NCBI GenBank assembly: GCA_030913685.1
Contig: CP133187.1
Span: forward strand, 1,327,501-1,391,500
Length of the DNA: 64,000 nucleotides
From: Oscillospiraceae bacterium MB24-C1
GTDB lineage: Bacteria; Bacillota; Clostridia; Oscillospirales; Ruminococcaceae
Reading direction: 5' to 3'
Below the pieces are notes generated by a model. That model was not told the DNA's origin and searched no databases. It saw nothing but the letters and a program-made list of their open reading frames with translations. Positions 9,987-18,401 of this stretch are shown here, in pieces. Numbering within the stretch: the stretch's first letter is position 1; every line of letters begins with the position of its first letter. Made by a program: the position numbers and the translations under genes.

Positions 9987-10054
9987 TAAAAGGGCTAAGT
10001 AAAATATTTGCGAACCAAACCCGACTGCTTAAATCCTTTCTGGCCTGTGCGCCA

Positions 10055-10624
10055 TTAAAGCTCATAGGTTTTGAGAATGTTTTCCGCTACCTCGCGCTTG
10101 GTCAGACGCAGATCCATTGCCTGTTTTTCAATATAACGGTGTGCCTGCGGCTCAGTCATTAAAAGGCACTGAATCAGCGCGCACTTGGCACGATCGACCA
10201 GCCGTATCTCCTCAATAGTGGTCTGGAGCTTACGGTTTTCCTTCTGCAACCCCATCATATGGCGGCGCGAGGCTCGCAGCAATTTTAATGACTGAAAAAA
10301 GAACGGGCGTGATACCGGTTTTGGAATAACGAAAACGCCATAATCCTCCACACGAGCCGCAACGTCGTCAGCCCTCTCGTTTTTGACCAGCATGAGCACG
10401 CCAGCCATCGACTGCCGGGAGGCCAGACAAGCCAATTCATGTCCATATTCGTCGGTCAGCGGCGCGTTGATGATGACCGTATCGTAGTCGAAATCTGCCA
10501 GTAGCCGCCTGGTTTCCGCTCCACTGGCGGCAATGGTTGCGGCAGACTGCTCCTGCGGGGACAGCAGCTCGATTATAAAGCGCTGACCACTTTCTGAAGA
10601 AGAAACAATCAAAACCCTTTCCAT
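10055..10624 (-). CDS. ANTAR-domain RNA-binding regulator with degenerate receiver
   Basis: Predicted antiterminator protein acting on nascent mRNA. The C-terminal about 60 residues (from ENRKLQTTIEEIRLVDRAK) form an ANTAR helical domain. The N-terminal 120 residues have a receiver-like fold, but the acidic pair is Ser-Ser (IVSSSES) and the phospho-acceptor Asp position reads Asn (VIINAPL). Only the PKP lysine is kept. It is probably not phosphorylated and may respond to a protein partner or ligand instead. ATG 10624 is preferred over GTG 10633 because AGAAGG sits eight bases upstream. It lies 39 bases after glnA, so a role in nitrogen control is likely. Related glutamine-synthetase-linked ANTAR regulators (NitR type) are known in clostridia. 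Confidence 0.85.
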   Translation of the reverse strand: MERVLIVSSSESGQRFIIELLSPQEQSAATIAASGAETRRLLADFDYDTVIINAPLTDEYGHELACLASRQSMAGVLMLVKNERADDVAARVEDYGVFVIPKPVSRPFFFQSLKLLRASRRHMMGLQKENRKLQTTIEEIRLVDRAKCALIQCLLMTEPQAHRYIEKQAMDLRLTKREVAENILKTYEL

Positions 10625-10663
10625 GCCGCTCACCTTCTTTCATCGCCTGCAATCAATTGGTGA

Positions 10664-11983
10664 TTAATACCGCTCAAAATACATCTGCTGCTCACATTTG
10701 CTCTTATATTCCGCATTGTCCAGTGCCGCCTGCTCGCGGCGCTTGGCCGCCACAAACCCTTGTAGCGTCGCTGGCGGCAGTACGCTTTTGACAAACGCAC
10801 TTTGCTCCGCCAAGTCCAGCGCTTCCCCAAGACTCGCGGGCAGTATTTCGTACTTCACAAGCTCCTCGGGCGCTGTCATACTCATATTGGGTACCGCGGC
10901 TTGCGGCAATACAAGCCCCTTTTCGATTCCGTCGAACCCTGCGTGCATCAGCAGCGCAAACGCAATATACGGATTGCAGGTCGGGTCAGGAGAGCGCAGC
11001 TCCATGCGGGAATGCTCACCACCCACCGCCGGAATACGTATGAGGTGAGAACGGTTTGAATGCGACCAGGCAACGTACTGCGGTGCTTCAAACGCGCCAA
11101 ACCGCCTGTAAGAATTTGTTGTTGGGTTTAAGAACGCCGTGATCTCCCGAACGTGGAATAAAATCCCCGCAATAAAGCTCTCAGCTTCGGAACAATGCCC
11201 ATGCTGACGCCCGCCAAAGATATTGCGCCCATCCTGCACCAGTGACATGTTGACATGTAGCCCGCTGCCTGCCATTCCATCCAACGGCTTTGGCATGAAC
11301 GAAGCATACATGCCATTTTGCGCCGCCATCTCTTTTACCACCCCTTTAAAGGTGATGAGTTGGTCGGCAGCGGTCAGTGCGTCAGAATAGTGAAAATCAA
11401 TCTCATTCTGGCCCGGACCCTGCTCGTGGTGGAAGCTTTCGGGGATGACACCCATCTTCTCAAGGGTCAGGCAGATGTCGCGACGAATATTTTCGCCACG
11501 GTCAGCTGGGGGGATATCCATATAACTGGCACGGTCTATCGGCTGCCGGGTCGGATTCGAACGCTCGTCCAGCTCAAACAGATAAAACTCATACTCCGGG
11601 CCGATCTGGCAGCTATACCCCAATGCATCGGCGCGTCCACAAGCTTTTTTAAGCAGCGCGCGATTATCGCCCTCAAATAAACTGCCGTCAGGATGACGCA
11701 CCTCACAAATCAAGCTTACCGCGCCGCCGCGGCTTGGTCGCCACGGCATAGCTGCCAGCGTCGCGGGGTCTGGGAACAAAAACAGGTCAGATTTATCGGC
11801 GTTTAAAAATCCTTCTACCACCGAAGCGTCAAAAGATATCCCCCTCGCAAAGGCGCGAGGGAGTTCATTAGCTGCAATGGAAATACTTTTTTGAATGCCA
11901 AATAAATCGCAAAATGCCAGACGAATAAATTTGACGTCATTTTCTTTGATATACTCCAACACTTCATTTTCTGTATAATTCAA
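10664..11983 (-). CDS. glnA: Glutamine synthetase, type I
   Basis: Assimilates ammonium: glutamate + NH3 + ATP to glutamine. The 439-residue product matches GSI-alpha in length. Metal and substrate motifs are recognisable: GPEYEFYLF, HEQGPGQNEIDF, GSGLHVN, NRSHLIRIP and RMELRSPDP. No adenylylation-site tyrosine region typical of GSI-beta is evident. Several motif positions deviate from housekeeping GlnA (for example HHEQ for HHEV), so it may be a specialised paralog. The start is TTG 11983 with AGGGGG eight bases upstream. It is the first gene of a unit with the ANTAR regulator, divergent from a type III glutamine synthetase. Confidence 0.9.
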   Translation of the reverse strand: MNYTENEVLEYIKENDVKFIRLAFCDLFGIQKSISIAANELPRAFARGISFDASVVEGFLNADKSDLFLFPDPATLAAMPWRPSRGGAVSLICEVRHPDGSLFEGDNRALLKKACGRADALGYSCQIGPEYEFYLFELDERSNPTRQPIDRASYMDIPPADRGENIRRDICLTLEKMGVIPESFHHEQGPGQNEIDFHYSDALTAADQLITFKGVVKEMAAQNGMYASFMPKPLDGMAGSGLHVNMSLVQDGRNIFGGRQHGHCSEAESFIAGILFHVREITAFLNPTTNSYRRFGAFEAPQYVAWSHSNRSHLIRIPAVGGEHSRMELRSPDPTCNPYIAFALLMHAGFDGIEKGLVLPQAAVPNMSMTAPEELVKYEILPASLGEALDLAEQSAFVKSVLPPATLQGFVAAKRREQAALDNAEYKSKCEQQMYFERY

Positions 11984-12007
11984 CTAAGGCACCCCCTAAT
12001 GTGTGGT

Positions 12008-12037
12008 ATTGTAACACAAGTATCTTTTTTTGCGCAA
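12008..12037 (-). promoter_or_regulatory. Promoter of glnA-ANTAR unit
   Basis: Minus strand TTGCGC (12032-12037), 18-base spacer, TACAAT (12008-12013). It would start transcription near 12001, leaving a leader of under 20 bases. The glnA leader therefore has no room for an attenuator of the kind seen on the other side. Confidence 0.5.
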
Positions 12038-12081
12038 GTAACTATATGCAGGATTATTAATTGTTAAATTCAAAAACATTG

Positions 12082-12110
12082 TTGACAAATCAAAAAATTG
12101 TCGCTATAAT
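12082..12110 (+). promoter_or_regulatory. Promoter of type III glutamine synthetase
   Basis: Near-consensus TTGACA (12082-12087), 17-base spacer, TATAAT (12105-12110). The predicted RNA start is near 12117, immediately before the attenuator. Confidence 0.8.
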
Positions 12111-12120
12111 TACGCCATAT

Positions 12121-12163
12121 CAGCAAAGACGCTGTGGGCCAAAAGCCCATGGTGTCTTTTTTT
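12121..12163 (+). promoter_or_regulatory. Transcription attenuator with ANTAR-like hexaloop
   Basis: A fully paired terminator stem (12126-12139 with 12145-12158, including G-U pairs, loop CAAAA) runs into a T-rich tract. Termination here would stop RNA about 45 bases after the start. A competing hairpin CAGC-AAAGAC-GCTG (12121-12134) overlaps its 5' arm. The six-base loop has A at position 1 and G at position 4, the pattern ANTAR proteins recognise. Binding by the neighbouring ANTAR protein would block the terminator. A second consensus hexaloop, normally present in ANTAR targets, was not found: the adjacent loop has five bases. Confidence 0.6.
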
Positions 12164-12208
12164 ATTTTATGTATTGTGCGTAAAATCCATTGATAGGAGG
12201 AGCCGACG

Positions 12209-14296
12209 ATGACAAACGTACCGGAAATTTTCGGCAGCATGGTTTTTAGTGACGGTGTCATGCAAAACAAACTGCCAAAGGCCTGCTATAAGGAGTTTCA
12301 CAAACTCATCAAGGAAGGCAAACCCCTCACGCTAGACTTAGCAAACGTGATTGCAAACGCCATGATGGATTGGGCAGTAGAAAAGGGTGTAACCCATTTC
12401 ACCCACTGGTTCCAGCCCATGACCGGCATCACGGCTGAGAAACACGACAGTTTTATCACCCCGTTAAAACACGGCAAGGTTATTATGGATTTTTCCGGAA
12501 AGGAACTCATCCGCGGCGAACCGGATGCCTCCTCTTTCCCTTCTGGCGGCCTGCGCGCAACCTTTGAAGCCCGCGGTTACACCGCTTGGGATCCCACTTC
12601 TCCCGCCTTTATCAAGGACGGAACTTTGTGCATTCCTACGGCATTCTGTTCCTACGGCGGAGAGGCCCTGGACAAGAAAACACCGCTCATGCGTTCACTG
12701 GAAGCGTTTAACGTTCAGGCACTACGTATTCTCAGGCTGTTTAACACCCCCGCCTCCCGCGTGACCAGCACCGTCGGCGCCGAACAGGAATACTTTCTTG
12801 TTAACAAGGATATGTTCCAAAAGCGTCGAGACTTGGTTTTCACTGGCCGCACGCTGTTTGGTGCGAAGGCGCCCAAGGGTCAGGAGATGGATGATCATTA
12901 TTTCGGTGCCATTGATCCCAGCGTCAGTGCCTTTATGAAGGATCTTGATGAAGAGCTCTGGAAGCTTGGCATCCTTGCAAAGACCGAACATAAAGAGGTT
13001 GCTCCAGCTCAGTATGAGCTTGCTCCGATCTTCTCCACCACCAATATTGCGACCGACCACAACCAGCTGACAATGGAGATGCTAAAAAAAGTCGCGTTGC
13101 GTCATAACATGGTTTGCCTGCTGCACGAAAAGCCCTTTGCCGGTGTCAACGGCTCGGGCAAGCACAACAACTGGTCCATCGCCACCGACACCGGTATTAA
13201 TCTTCTCGAACCCGGCGATTCGCCTGAAGAGAATGCACAGTTCCTTTTGTTTCTGGTCGCAGTTATCAAAGCTGTTGACGATTATCAAGATCTGCTGCGC
13301 ATATCGGTCGCCTCAGCAGGCAACGACCATCGCCTCGGCGCGAACGAGGCGCCCCCCGCTATTCTGTCAATTTTTCTGGGCGATCAGCTTACCGGCATCT
13401 TAGGTGCAATCGCGAACGGCACCGCTTATAACGGTAGCATCCCAGAGGATATGACTATCGGTGTCAATGTTCTGCCGCGCTTCCATAAGGATCTAACCGA
13501 CCGCAATCGCACCTCACCTTTTGCCTTTACCGGCAATAAGTTCGAGTTTCGCATGCCCGGTTCAAGCTTCTCAATTTCTGGGCCGAATGTGGTGTTAAAC
13601 TCTATTGTCGCTGAAGAGCTGTGCCAGTTTGCCGACAAGCTTGAGGCCGCCGAAGATTTCACCGCCACACTTAATAAGCTGATCAAGAAAACGGTTAAAG
13701 AACACCAGCGCATCATCTTTAATGGTGACGGCTATTCTGAAGATTGGCAGAAGGAAGCGGCTCGCCGCGGTCTTCTCAACCTCAAGAGCACGCCGGAGGT
13801 AATTCCTCATTTTGTCGCCGAAAAGAATGTTAAAATGTTCGAGAAGCATGGTGTTTTCTCTGCCGCCGAGATGCATTCACGCTGTGATATCCTACTTGAA
13901 AACTACTGCAAAACCCTCGATATTGAGGCTTACACCATGCTGGACATGGCACGCAAAAATATTTTACCCGCCGTACTTAAATACACGAGAAAGATCGCCG
14001 AGGGCGCTGTCGCCAAAAAGGCTTTTTTGCCCGAGGTTTCCTGCAAAACTGAGGAAGCGTTGGTTACCAAGCTGTCTTTGCATACCGCCTCTCTAATCAA
14101 TACGATCGACGAGCTTGAGTCACTATTGCTAAAAACTAAGGATTTCTCCAATCTTCGCGAGTGCGCCAGATTCCACCACGACAGCCTCTTTGCCAAGATG
14201 CAGGAGTTGCGTGCAGCCGCTGATGCGTTAGAATTAATGGTGGATGAAAGTGAATGGCCTTTTCCCTCCTATGGTCAGCTATTGTTCTCACTGTAA
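12209..14296 (+). CDS. glnN: Glutamine synthetase, type III
   Basis: Large dodecameric-type glutamine synthetase of Bacteroidetes and Firmicutes. The 695-residue length is characteristic. The N-terminal VPEIFGSMVFSD, the catalytic GAEQEYFLV, the EVAPAQYELAP block and NGSGKHNNWS all match GSIII. ATG 12209 follows AGGAGGAG. It is expressed from a strong promoter through a leader terminator (see 12121-12163). Having GSI and GSIII back to back suggests different expression with nitrogen status. Confidence 0.96.
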   Translation: MTNVPEIFGSMVFSDGVMQNKLPKACYKEFHKLIKEGKPLTLDLANVIANAMMDWAVEKGVTHFTHWFQPMTGITAEKHDSFITPLKHGKVIMDFSGKELIRGEPDASSFPSGGLRATFEARGYTAWDPTSPAFIKDGTLCIPTAFCSYGGEALDKKTPLMRSLEAFNVQALRILRLFNTPASRVTSTVGAEQEYFLVNKDMFQKRRDLVFTGRTLFGAKAPKGQEMDDHYFGAIDPSVSAFMKDLDEELWKLGILAKTEHKEVAPAQYELAPIFSTTNIATDHNQLTMEMLKKVALRHNMVCLLHEKPFAGVNGSGKHNNWSIATDTGINLLEPGDSPEENAQFLLFLVAVIKAVDDYQDLLRISVASAGNDHRLGANEAPPAILSIFLGDQLTGILGAIANGTAYNGSIPEDMTIGVNVLPRFHKDLTDRNRTSPFAFTGNKFEFRMPGSSFSISGPNVVLNSIVAEELCQFADKLEAAEDFTATLNKLIKKTVKEHQRIIFNGDGYSEDWQKEAARRGLLNLKSTPEVIPHFVAEKNVKMFEKHGVFSAAEMHSRCDILLENYCKTLDIEAYTMLDMARKNILPAVLKYTRKIAEGAVAKKAFLPEVSCKTEEALVTKLSLHTASLINTIDELESLLLKTKDFSNLRECARFHHDSLFAKMQELRAAADALELMVDESEWPFPSYGQLLFSL

Positions 14297-14373
14297 CGCA
14301 GCCAGTCCACTACTACGATATCCAAATTCTACTTATTGATTACGCCTTCTCCTTCTCCAGTCTGTCTGCATAC

Positions 14374-14405
14374 GAAAAACATCGTCCACAAGGGCGGTGT
14401 TTTTC
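14374..14405. terminator. Hairpin terminator after glnN
   Basis: Fourteen-base-pair stem (with G-U pairs) starting GAAAAACA and ending TGTTTTTC, loop of four. It lies 78 bases after the glnN stop and 65 bases beyond the convergent gene's stop, so it can serve both. Confidence 0.65.
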
Positions 14406-14469
14406 GTTGTAGCAAAAACAATCTGTCAGATGATGTTCTTGTTTGGCTTTTTCACTATTGTAACGTCTA

Positions 14470-14880
14470 TCAATCGTTACGCTTATCAATCATCAACGTC
14501 ATCAGCTTGTTGATATGTTCTGTCTTATTAAGCCCTACCTGATAACAAGCCTTTTTTAGCGCGTTATTGTCGGTGTTCATAAATTGGTTATGATACTCCT
14601 GGAAGCTTTTATGTTCACTCAAAATTAAGTGACGCAACGCAAACTGGTATGGTTGATCCATGTCCGGCGAATATGCGGGGGGCTCATAGTTTTCTCCAGC
14701 TATAGATACGTAAATATCTTGAAATAGTTGCACATGATGCCGCCTATTATCCGCAATTTCCAAAAACACTTGTCTTTCTTGATCAGTTGGTGCGATTTCT
14801 GCCATGGTGCGATAAAACGCGTCGCAATTCATTTCAAATTCTATATACTCCTGAAGCTGCTGCGGCAAAGTTAAATCCAC
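14470..14880 (-). CDS. Ferritin-like (rubrerythrin-fold) small protein
   Basis: Predicted four-helix-bundle protein of 136 residues. Helices carry Glu and His at spacings that could bind iron (EYIEFEMNCDAFY; NRRHHVQLFQDIY; LILSEHKSFQEYH; NKTEHINKLM). No rubredoxin domain follows. Role unknown; related small proteins are linked to oxygen or spore-coat functions. GTG at 14880 was chosen over GTG 14886 because AAGGAGGG is then seven bases upstream. Confidence 0.65.
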   Translation of the reverse strand: MDLTLPQQLQEYIEFEMNCDAFYRTMAEIAPTDQERQVFLEIADNRRHHVQLFQDIYVSIAGENYEPPAYSPDMDQPYQFALRHLILSEHKSFQEYHNQFMNTDNNALKKACYQVGLNKTEHINKLMTLMIDKRND

Positions 14881-14978
14881 AGCCACCCCTCCTTTTTGTT
14901 ATTCGTTACATTATATTAAAATCAAAATGCATCGTGTGCCTATAAATCACCCAATTCAATCAGTTTCACTGATGGCAC

Positions 14979-15007
14979 TTGACAATTAGCTTATAACTAC
15001 ATATAAT
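14979..15007 (+). promoter_or_regulatory. Promoter of T-box/ilvH-like transcript
   Basis: TTGACA (14979-14984), 17-base spacer, TATAAT (15002-15007), directly upstream of the T-box leader. Confidence 0.8.
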
Positions 15008-15029
15008 GTATTAAACAAATTTAATTTCG

Positions 15030-15318
15030 CCCAAATGCGGTGAAGGGAACAGTACCTGCGATAAGAAGCATTTTCAGAGAGCTGTCAGCCGGTGTGAGAC
15101 AGCAATGCAAGCGCAGTGAATATCCTCCCCGAGCAGTCGATCGAACGCCTTTGGCAAGTAGACTCGAACGATTAACACACGTTATAGTGTTCGGTATTCG
15201 GCAGGTTTTCTGCCCGATGCCTGAATGAGCGGCCGCTTATTATAATGCGGCAATCAGAGTGGTACCGCAGAGTGCATATGCCTTTGTCTCTTGAAATACA
15301 GGAGATAAAGGTTTTTTT
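15030..15318 (+). ncRNA. T-box riboswitch leader of ilvH-like gene
   Basis: tRNA-sensing antitermination leader. Stem I shows AGTA (specifier-loop 5' side), AGAGAG and GGTGTGAGA apical motifs, with paired arms CTGCG/CGCAG, GCATT/AATGC and CTGTC/GACAG. The 14-base T-box core lies around 15258-15268 (AGTGGTACCGC). The terminator is CCTTTGTCTC (15281-15290) with GGAGATAAAGG (15301-15311) and seven Ts. The specifier region reads GAATATCC. By position right after GAA it would be TAT (Tyr); one base later it is ATC (Ile), which fits the downstream gene better. Confidence 0.93.
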
Positions 15319-15372
15319 ATTTTAAAAAGCTCTGAAACCGAATTTGAGGCGGAGACGACAGGAGAATTTATT

Positions 15373-15888
15373 ATGAAAAATCAAAACGGAAGCTATCTTG
15401 TCACCATGCTCACCGGCGACGCCGCCTTAACGCTGGCGCGATTCACGGGTGTTCTTGGGCGCTGGGGTTGCGCACTTGAAACACTGGTGGTCTCCAAGGA
15501 CTTCACCCCCGGTCTTAACCGTCTAACCTGTGTTTTTAGTGCCACCGCTTACCAGGCGACGCGCATCATTAGCCAAACAGCGCGCTTGGAGCAGGTGACC
15601 GGGTTGCAGCTGGTGTCTCAGAAACCGCTATGTGGCGTCAGTCCTCTAAAAGTGCGCATCTCCTGCGACCAGCTCAGCCACGCTGAGGCCTGCCGCCTTT
15701 GCGAAAGACACAGTGCACTCATTTCCGGAAGAACCGATTTTGAGATGACCATCGAGACCGAATCGGATCCCAAGGGCCTGGCGCTCTTTCTAAATGATGT
15801 TGCACCTTACGGTTTGCTTTTTGCCGAGGTGCCAAATGTATCCTATTTCCCGCTGGAAGCTGAGACAAGGGTTAGCGGCGCCTGTTGA
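15373..15888 (+). CDS. IlvH-like ACT-domain protein (acetolactate synthase small-subunit family)
   Basis: Regulatory-subunit-like protein of 171 residues, the usual IlvH length. An N-terminal ACT domain (residues 7-80; LARFTGVLGRWGCALETLVV aligns with the IlvH pattern) is followed by an IlvH C-terminal-like domain. No catalytic subunit (ilvB) is adjacent; the next gene begins an exopolysaccharide operon. It is controlled by a T-box. It may pair with a large subunit elsewhere or have diverged to sense an amino acid for another enzyme. ATG 15373 follows ACAGGAG. Confidence 0.75.
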   Translation: MKNQNGSYLVTMLTGDAALTLARFTGVLGRWGCALETLVVSKDFTPGLNRLTCVFSATAYQATRIISQTARLEQVTGLQLVSQKPLCGVSPLKVRISCDQLSHAEACRLCERHSALISGRTDFEMTIETESDPKGLALFLNDVAPYGLLFAEVPNVSYFPLEAETRVSGAC

Positions 15889-15934
15889 GGAATTCCACAA
15901 GTATATCGCATTTTTTAGACTTCTAAACACCAAT

Positions 15935-15973
15935 CGGCGGTTGGACAAAGCAGTTTGCCTTGTCCAACCGCCG
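15935..15973 (+). terminator. Strong hairpin after ilvH-like gene
   Basis: Perfect 14-base arms CGGCGGTTGGACAA/TTGTCCAACCGCCG around an 11-base loop, 46 bases after the stop. It lacks a clear T tract, so termination strength is uncertain. Confidence 0.5.
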
Positions 15974-15996
15974 GTTACTTGTTCACAGTACTTGTA

Positions 15997-16025
15997 TTGC
16001 TTTTTAATATGTTTTGCGATAAAAT
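15997..16025 (+). promoter_or_regulatory. Putative promoter of the exopolysaccharide operon
   Basis: TTGCTT (15997-16002), 17-base spacer, TAAAAT (16020-16025), about 55 bases before the first glycosyltransferase ribosome site. Moderate match. Confidence 0.4.
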
Positions 16026-16086
16026 ATAGTATCTCAATCTATAAATTATCGTATAAATCTATGATTTTTTCGAGGTAGGTGTTATT

Positions 16087-17223
16087 TTGGCAAAAAAAAT
16101 TTTATTTTGCGCATCGACCGCCTCACATATTAAAAATTTTCACACGCCTTACTTGGCAGCGTTTGCCCAATGTGGTTATGAGGTATTTACCGCAACGGGC
16201 GACACCGGAGAAATAGCTGGCGCACAACGGAGCTTTACCCTGCCGTTTTATAAAAGCTTTTTTAGCTTTAAGAATATTCGGGCAATTTTTGCGGCACGCA
16301 GGTTGCTACTCAAAGAGCATTTTGATATTGTCAGCCTGCACACCACATTGGCCGCGGCTGTCGTACGTGCAGCACTGCTCACGATCCCTAAGCGGCGGCG
16401 CCCCCGTGTGTTTTATACCTGCCACGGCTATCTGTTCGGCGAAAACGACGGCTTTACGCGATTAAAATATCTGTTACCCGAAATGCTTTGCGCCAAGGTT
16501 ACCGACGTGTTGATGGTGATGAATCGTGAGGATGAGCGTATCGCACATCGCTACCGCCTGTCGGGCGGTAGCATCCAGTACATAAACGGTATGGGGCTTT
16601 CCCCGGAGCGGTTTACTGTGCCCACGCCCGAGCAGCATATCACCGCCAAAGAAGCGTTGGGCTTTTTGCCTGAGCAGCTTCTATTTGTTTATATTGCTGA
16701 GTTTTCAAAGCGAAAAAATCACCACCAGCTGTTAGCTGCTTTTGCTGCCGCTGCGCCTCATATCCCCAATGCACGGCTGTTGCTGGCCGGCACCGGTGCA
16801 TTGCTTGAAGACTGCCGACAGCTCGTATCGCAACTTGGTGTGATTGATCAGGTTTGTTTTCTGGGTTATGTCCATGATACGCCCACGCTCTTGGCCGGGT
16901 GCGACGTCTGCGTTTCTACCAGCCTGATAGAGGGCTTGCCGTTTAATATTATGGAGGCGATGGCCAGTGGGCTCACTGTGATTGCCAGCGACATCAAAGG
17001 CCACCGTGAGCTGGCCGAATGCCATCCCAATTTCACGCTGTTTGACAAAACATCGTCGTTAACCGATCTGCTTGCCCAATCTGGGCAGCTCCCCTTTCAC
17101 CGACACCCTGCTGCGCTTACACAATTTATGCTGCCGCAGGTGTTACCGGAGTTAATGCATATCTACCTCGGCGAAGAAATACCGGAATATCAAGAAAATT
17201 GTTTGAAAGCAGGTGTCAAATAA
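16087..17223 (+). CDS. Glycosyltransferase family 4 (GT-B) for surface polysaccharide
   Basis: Cytoplasmic, probably membrane-associated transferase that adds a sugar to a lipid-linked polysaccharide intermediate. The 378-residue product has an N-terminal GT4-type Rossmann domain (KKILFCASTASHIKNFH start). The C-terminal GT1 domain carries the EGLPFNIMEAMASG motif, with the nucleotide-sugar-binding Glu. The start is TTG 16087 preceded by GAGGTAGGTG. It is the first gene of a three-gene operon with an EpsG-like polymerase and an initiating sugar transferase. Donor and acceptor sugars are unknown. Confidence 0.88.
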   Translation: MAKKILFCASTASHIKNFHTPYLAAFAQCGYEVFTATGDTGEIAGAQRSFTLPFYKSFFSFKNIRAIFAARRLLLKEHFDIVSLHTTLAAAVVRAALLTIPKRRRPRVFYTCHGYLFGENDGFTRLKYLLPEMLCAKVTDVLMVMNREDERIAHRYRLSGGSIQYINGMGLSPERFTVPTPEQHITAKEALGFLPEQLLFVYIAEFSKRKNHHQLLAAFAAAAPHIPNARLLLAGTGALLEDCRQLVSQLGVIDQVCFLGYVHDTPTLLAGCDVCVSTSLIEGLPFNIMEAMASGLTVIASDIKGHRELAECHPNFTLFDKTSSLTDLLAQSGQLPFHRHPAALTQFMLPQVLPELMHIYLGEEIPEYQENCLKAGVK

Positions 17224-17225
17224 AA

Positions 17226-18395
17226 TTGCTGCCATATGTTATTTTACTTTCTATTTCGGGCTTGCTGGGGCTTTGGGTCTGTGAACGTAAGCCATCACCC
17301 AAAAAAGAATTGATTGTTTTAGGAATTATGACATTGTTGATGTGCACGATGGCCGCCCTGCGCAGCGGCAACGTCGGCGTCGATTATGACTGGGTATACC
17401 GGGACTATTTTCTGACTGTTCGTGCGCACGATTTTTCGTTTTTACTATCTGCGGATAATATTTACCGAGTGGAACCGATTTATGGGCTACTCAATCAGGT
17501 CGTTGCGCTTTTTACTGGCAATCCATTGGTGCTATGGTGGAGTGCATCTGTTGTTATCATTCTGCTGCGGGTCATTTTTATCTGGAAATACTCCTCAAAG
17601 ATATGGCTGAGTGTCTTTTGCTATATAGGCCTTGGCTTTTTCACCTATGCGCTGTGTACCCTTCGGCAAGAACTTGGCATTTCCGTCGCCATGTTTGCGC
17701 TGCCCTTTTTACAAAAGCGCAAACCGCTGCCATATTTTTTGATTATAGTGTTGGCTGGGTTGTGTCATACCAGCCTTTTGATTTTGCTACCCATCTATTT
17801 TATTGTAACCATCCCACCCAGCAAGTGGATGATCGGCCTATATGCGGCCTGCTTTTTTACCGTGGTATTTTTCTCGGAGATCATCTTGCAGTGGATTACC
17901 ACACTCGTGCCCCGCTTTGCAATATATACCCCCGATTCCTACTATATGCGAGGCCGAAATATCAACACTGTAATAATCTGGATTATTATTTTGCTAATCG
18001 CCTCGCTGCTATATAAAAAGCTTTTAGAACGTGATAAAAATAATCTGGTGCTATTCAATCTTTTCCTCTATGGAACCTTGATTATGTCGTTGACCGTCAA
18101 GCATTTTGTTTTTCAGCGCGTAGCGTTCGTCTTTCTGCCGTTTTCGGTTATTCTCATACCCGAAATAGTGCAGAGCCTACAGCCTTCGCCCGGCCTGCTC
18201 AATATGCTGGACAACGCCAAAGGCAACAAGCTCAATGGTCAGCAGATTGCGGCGCTCAAACACGAACAGAAGGATGCTGTTAGAATGCATTATTCGATCA
18301 TGGGCCTGCTCATGATGCTGGTTATTCTGGAATATCTCTTTTTGCTGTATGCCAACCGCCTGCTGTTGGTACCCTATATCCCTTTTTGGATGTGA
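17226..18395 (+). CDS. EpsG-family membrane protein (putative polysaccharide polymerase)
   Basis: Polytopic membrane protein with about ten hydrophobic segments. The early MAALRSGNVGVDYDWVYRDYF-type region, a short polar loop after TM2, is typical of EpsG/Wzy-like polymerases that join repeat units. TTG 17226 was chosen because AGGTG lies ten bases upstream and the protein then begins with TM1. An earlier in-frame TTG at 17199 overlaps the previous gene and lacks a ribosome site. The gap to the upstream stop is two bases, so translation is coupled. Confidence 0.78.
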   Translation: MLPYVILLSISGLLGLWVCERKPSPKKELIVLGIMTLLMCTMAALRSGNVGVDYDWVYRDYFLTVRAHDFSFLLSADNIYRVEPIYGLLNQVVALFTGNPLVLWWSASVVIILLRVIFIWKYSSKIWLSVFCYIGLGFFTYALCTLRQELGISVAMFALPFLQKRKPLPYFLIIVLAGLCHTSLLILLPIYFIVTIPPSKWMIGLYAACFFTVVFFSEIILQWITTLVPRFAIYTPDSYYMRGRNINTVIIWIIILLIASLLYKKLLERDKNNLVLFNLFLYGTLIMSLTVKHFVFQRVAFVFLPFSVILIPEIVQSLQPSPGLLNMLDNAKGNKLNGQQIAALKHEQKDAVRMHYSIMGLLMMLVILEYLFLLYANRLLLVPYIPFWM

Positions 18396-18401
18396 GTCGA
18401 A

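Noticed and set aside
9865-10065. 66-codon minus-strand frame upstream of dapF
   Set aside because: It covers the dapF promoter, has no ribosome site and resembles no protein.
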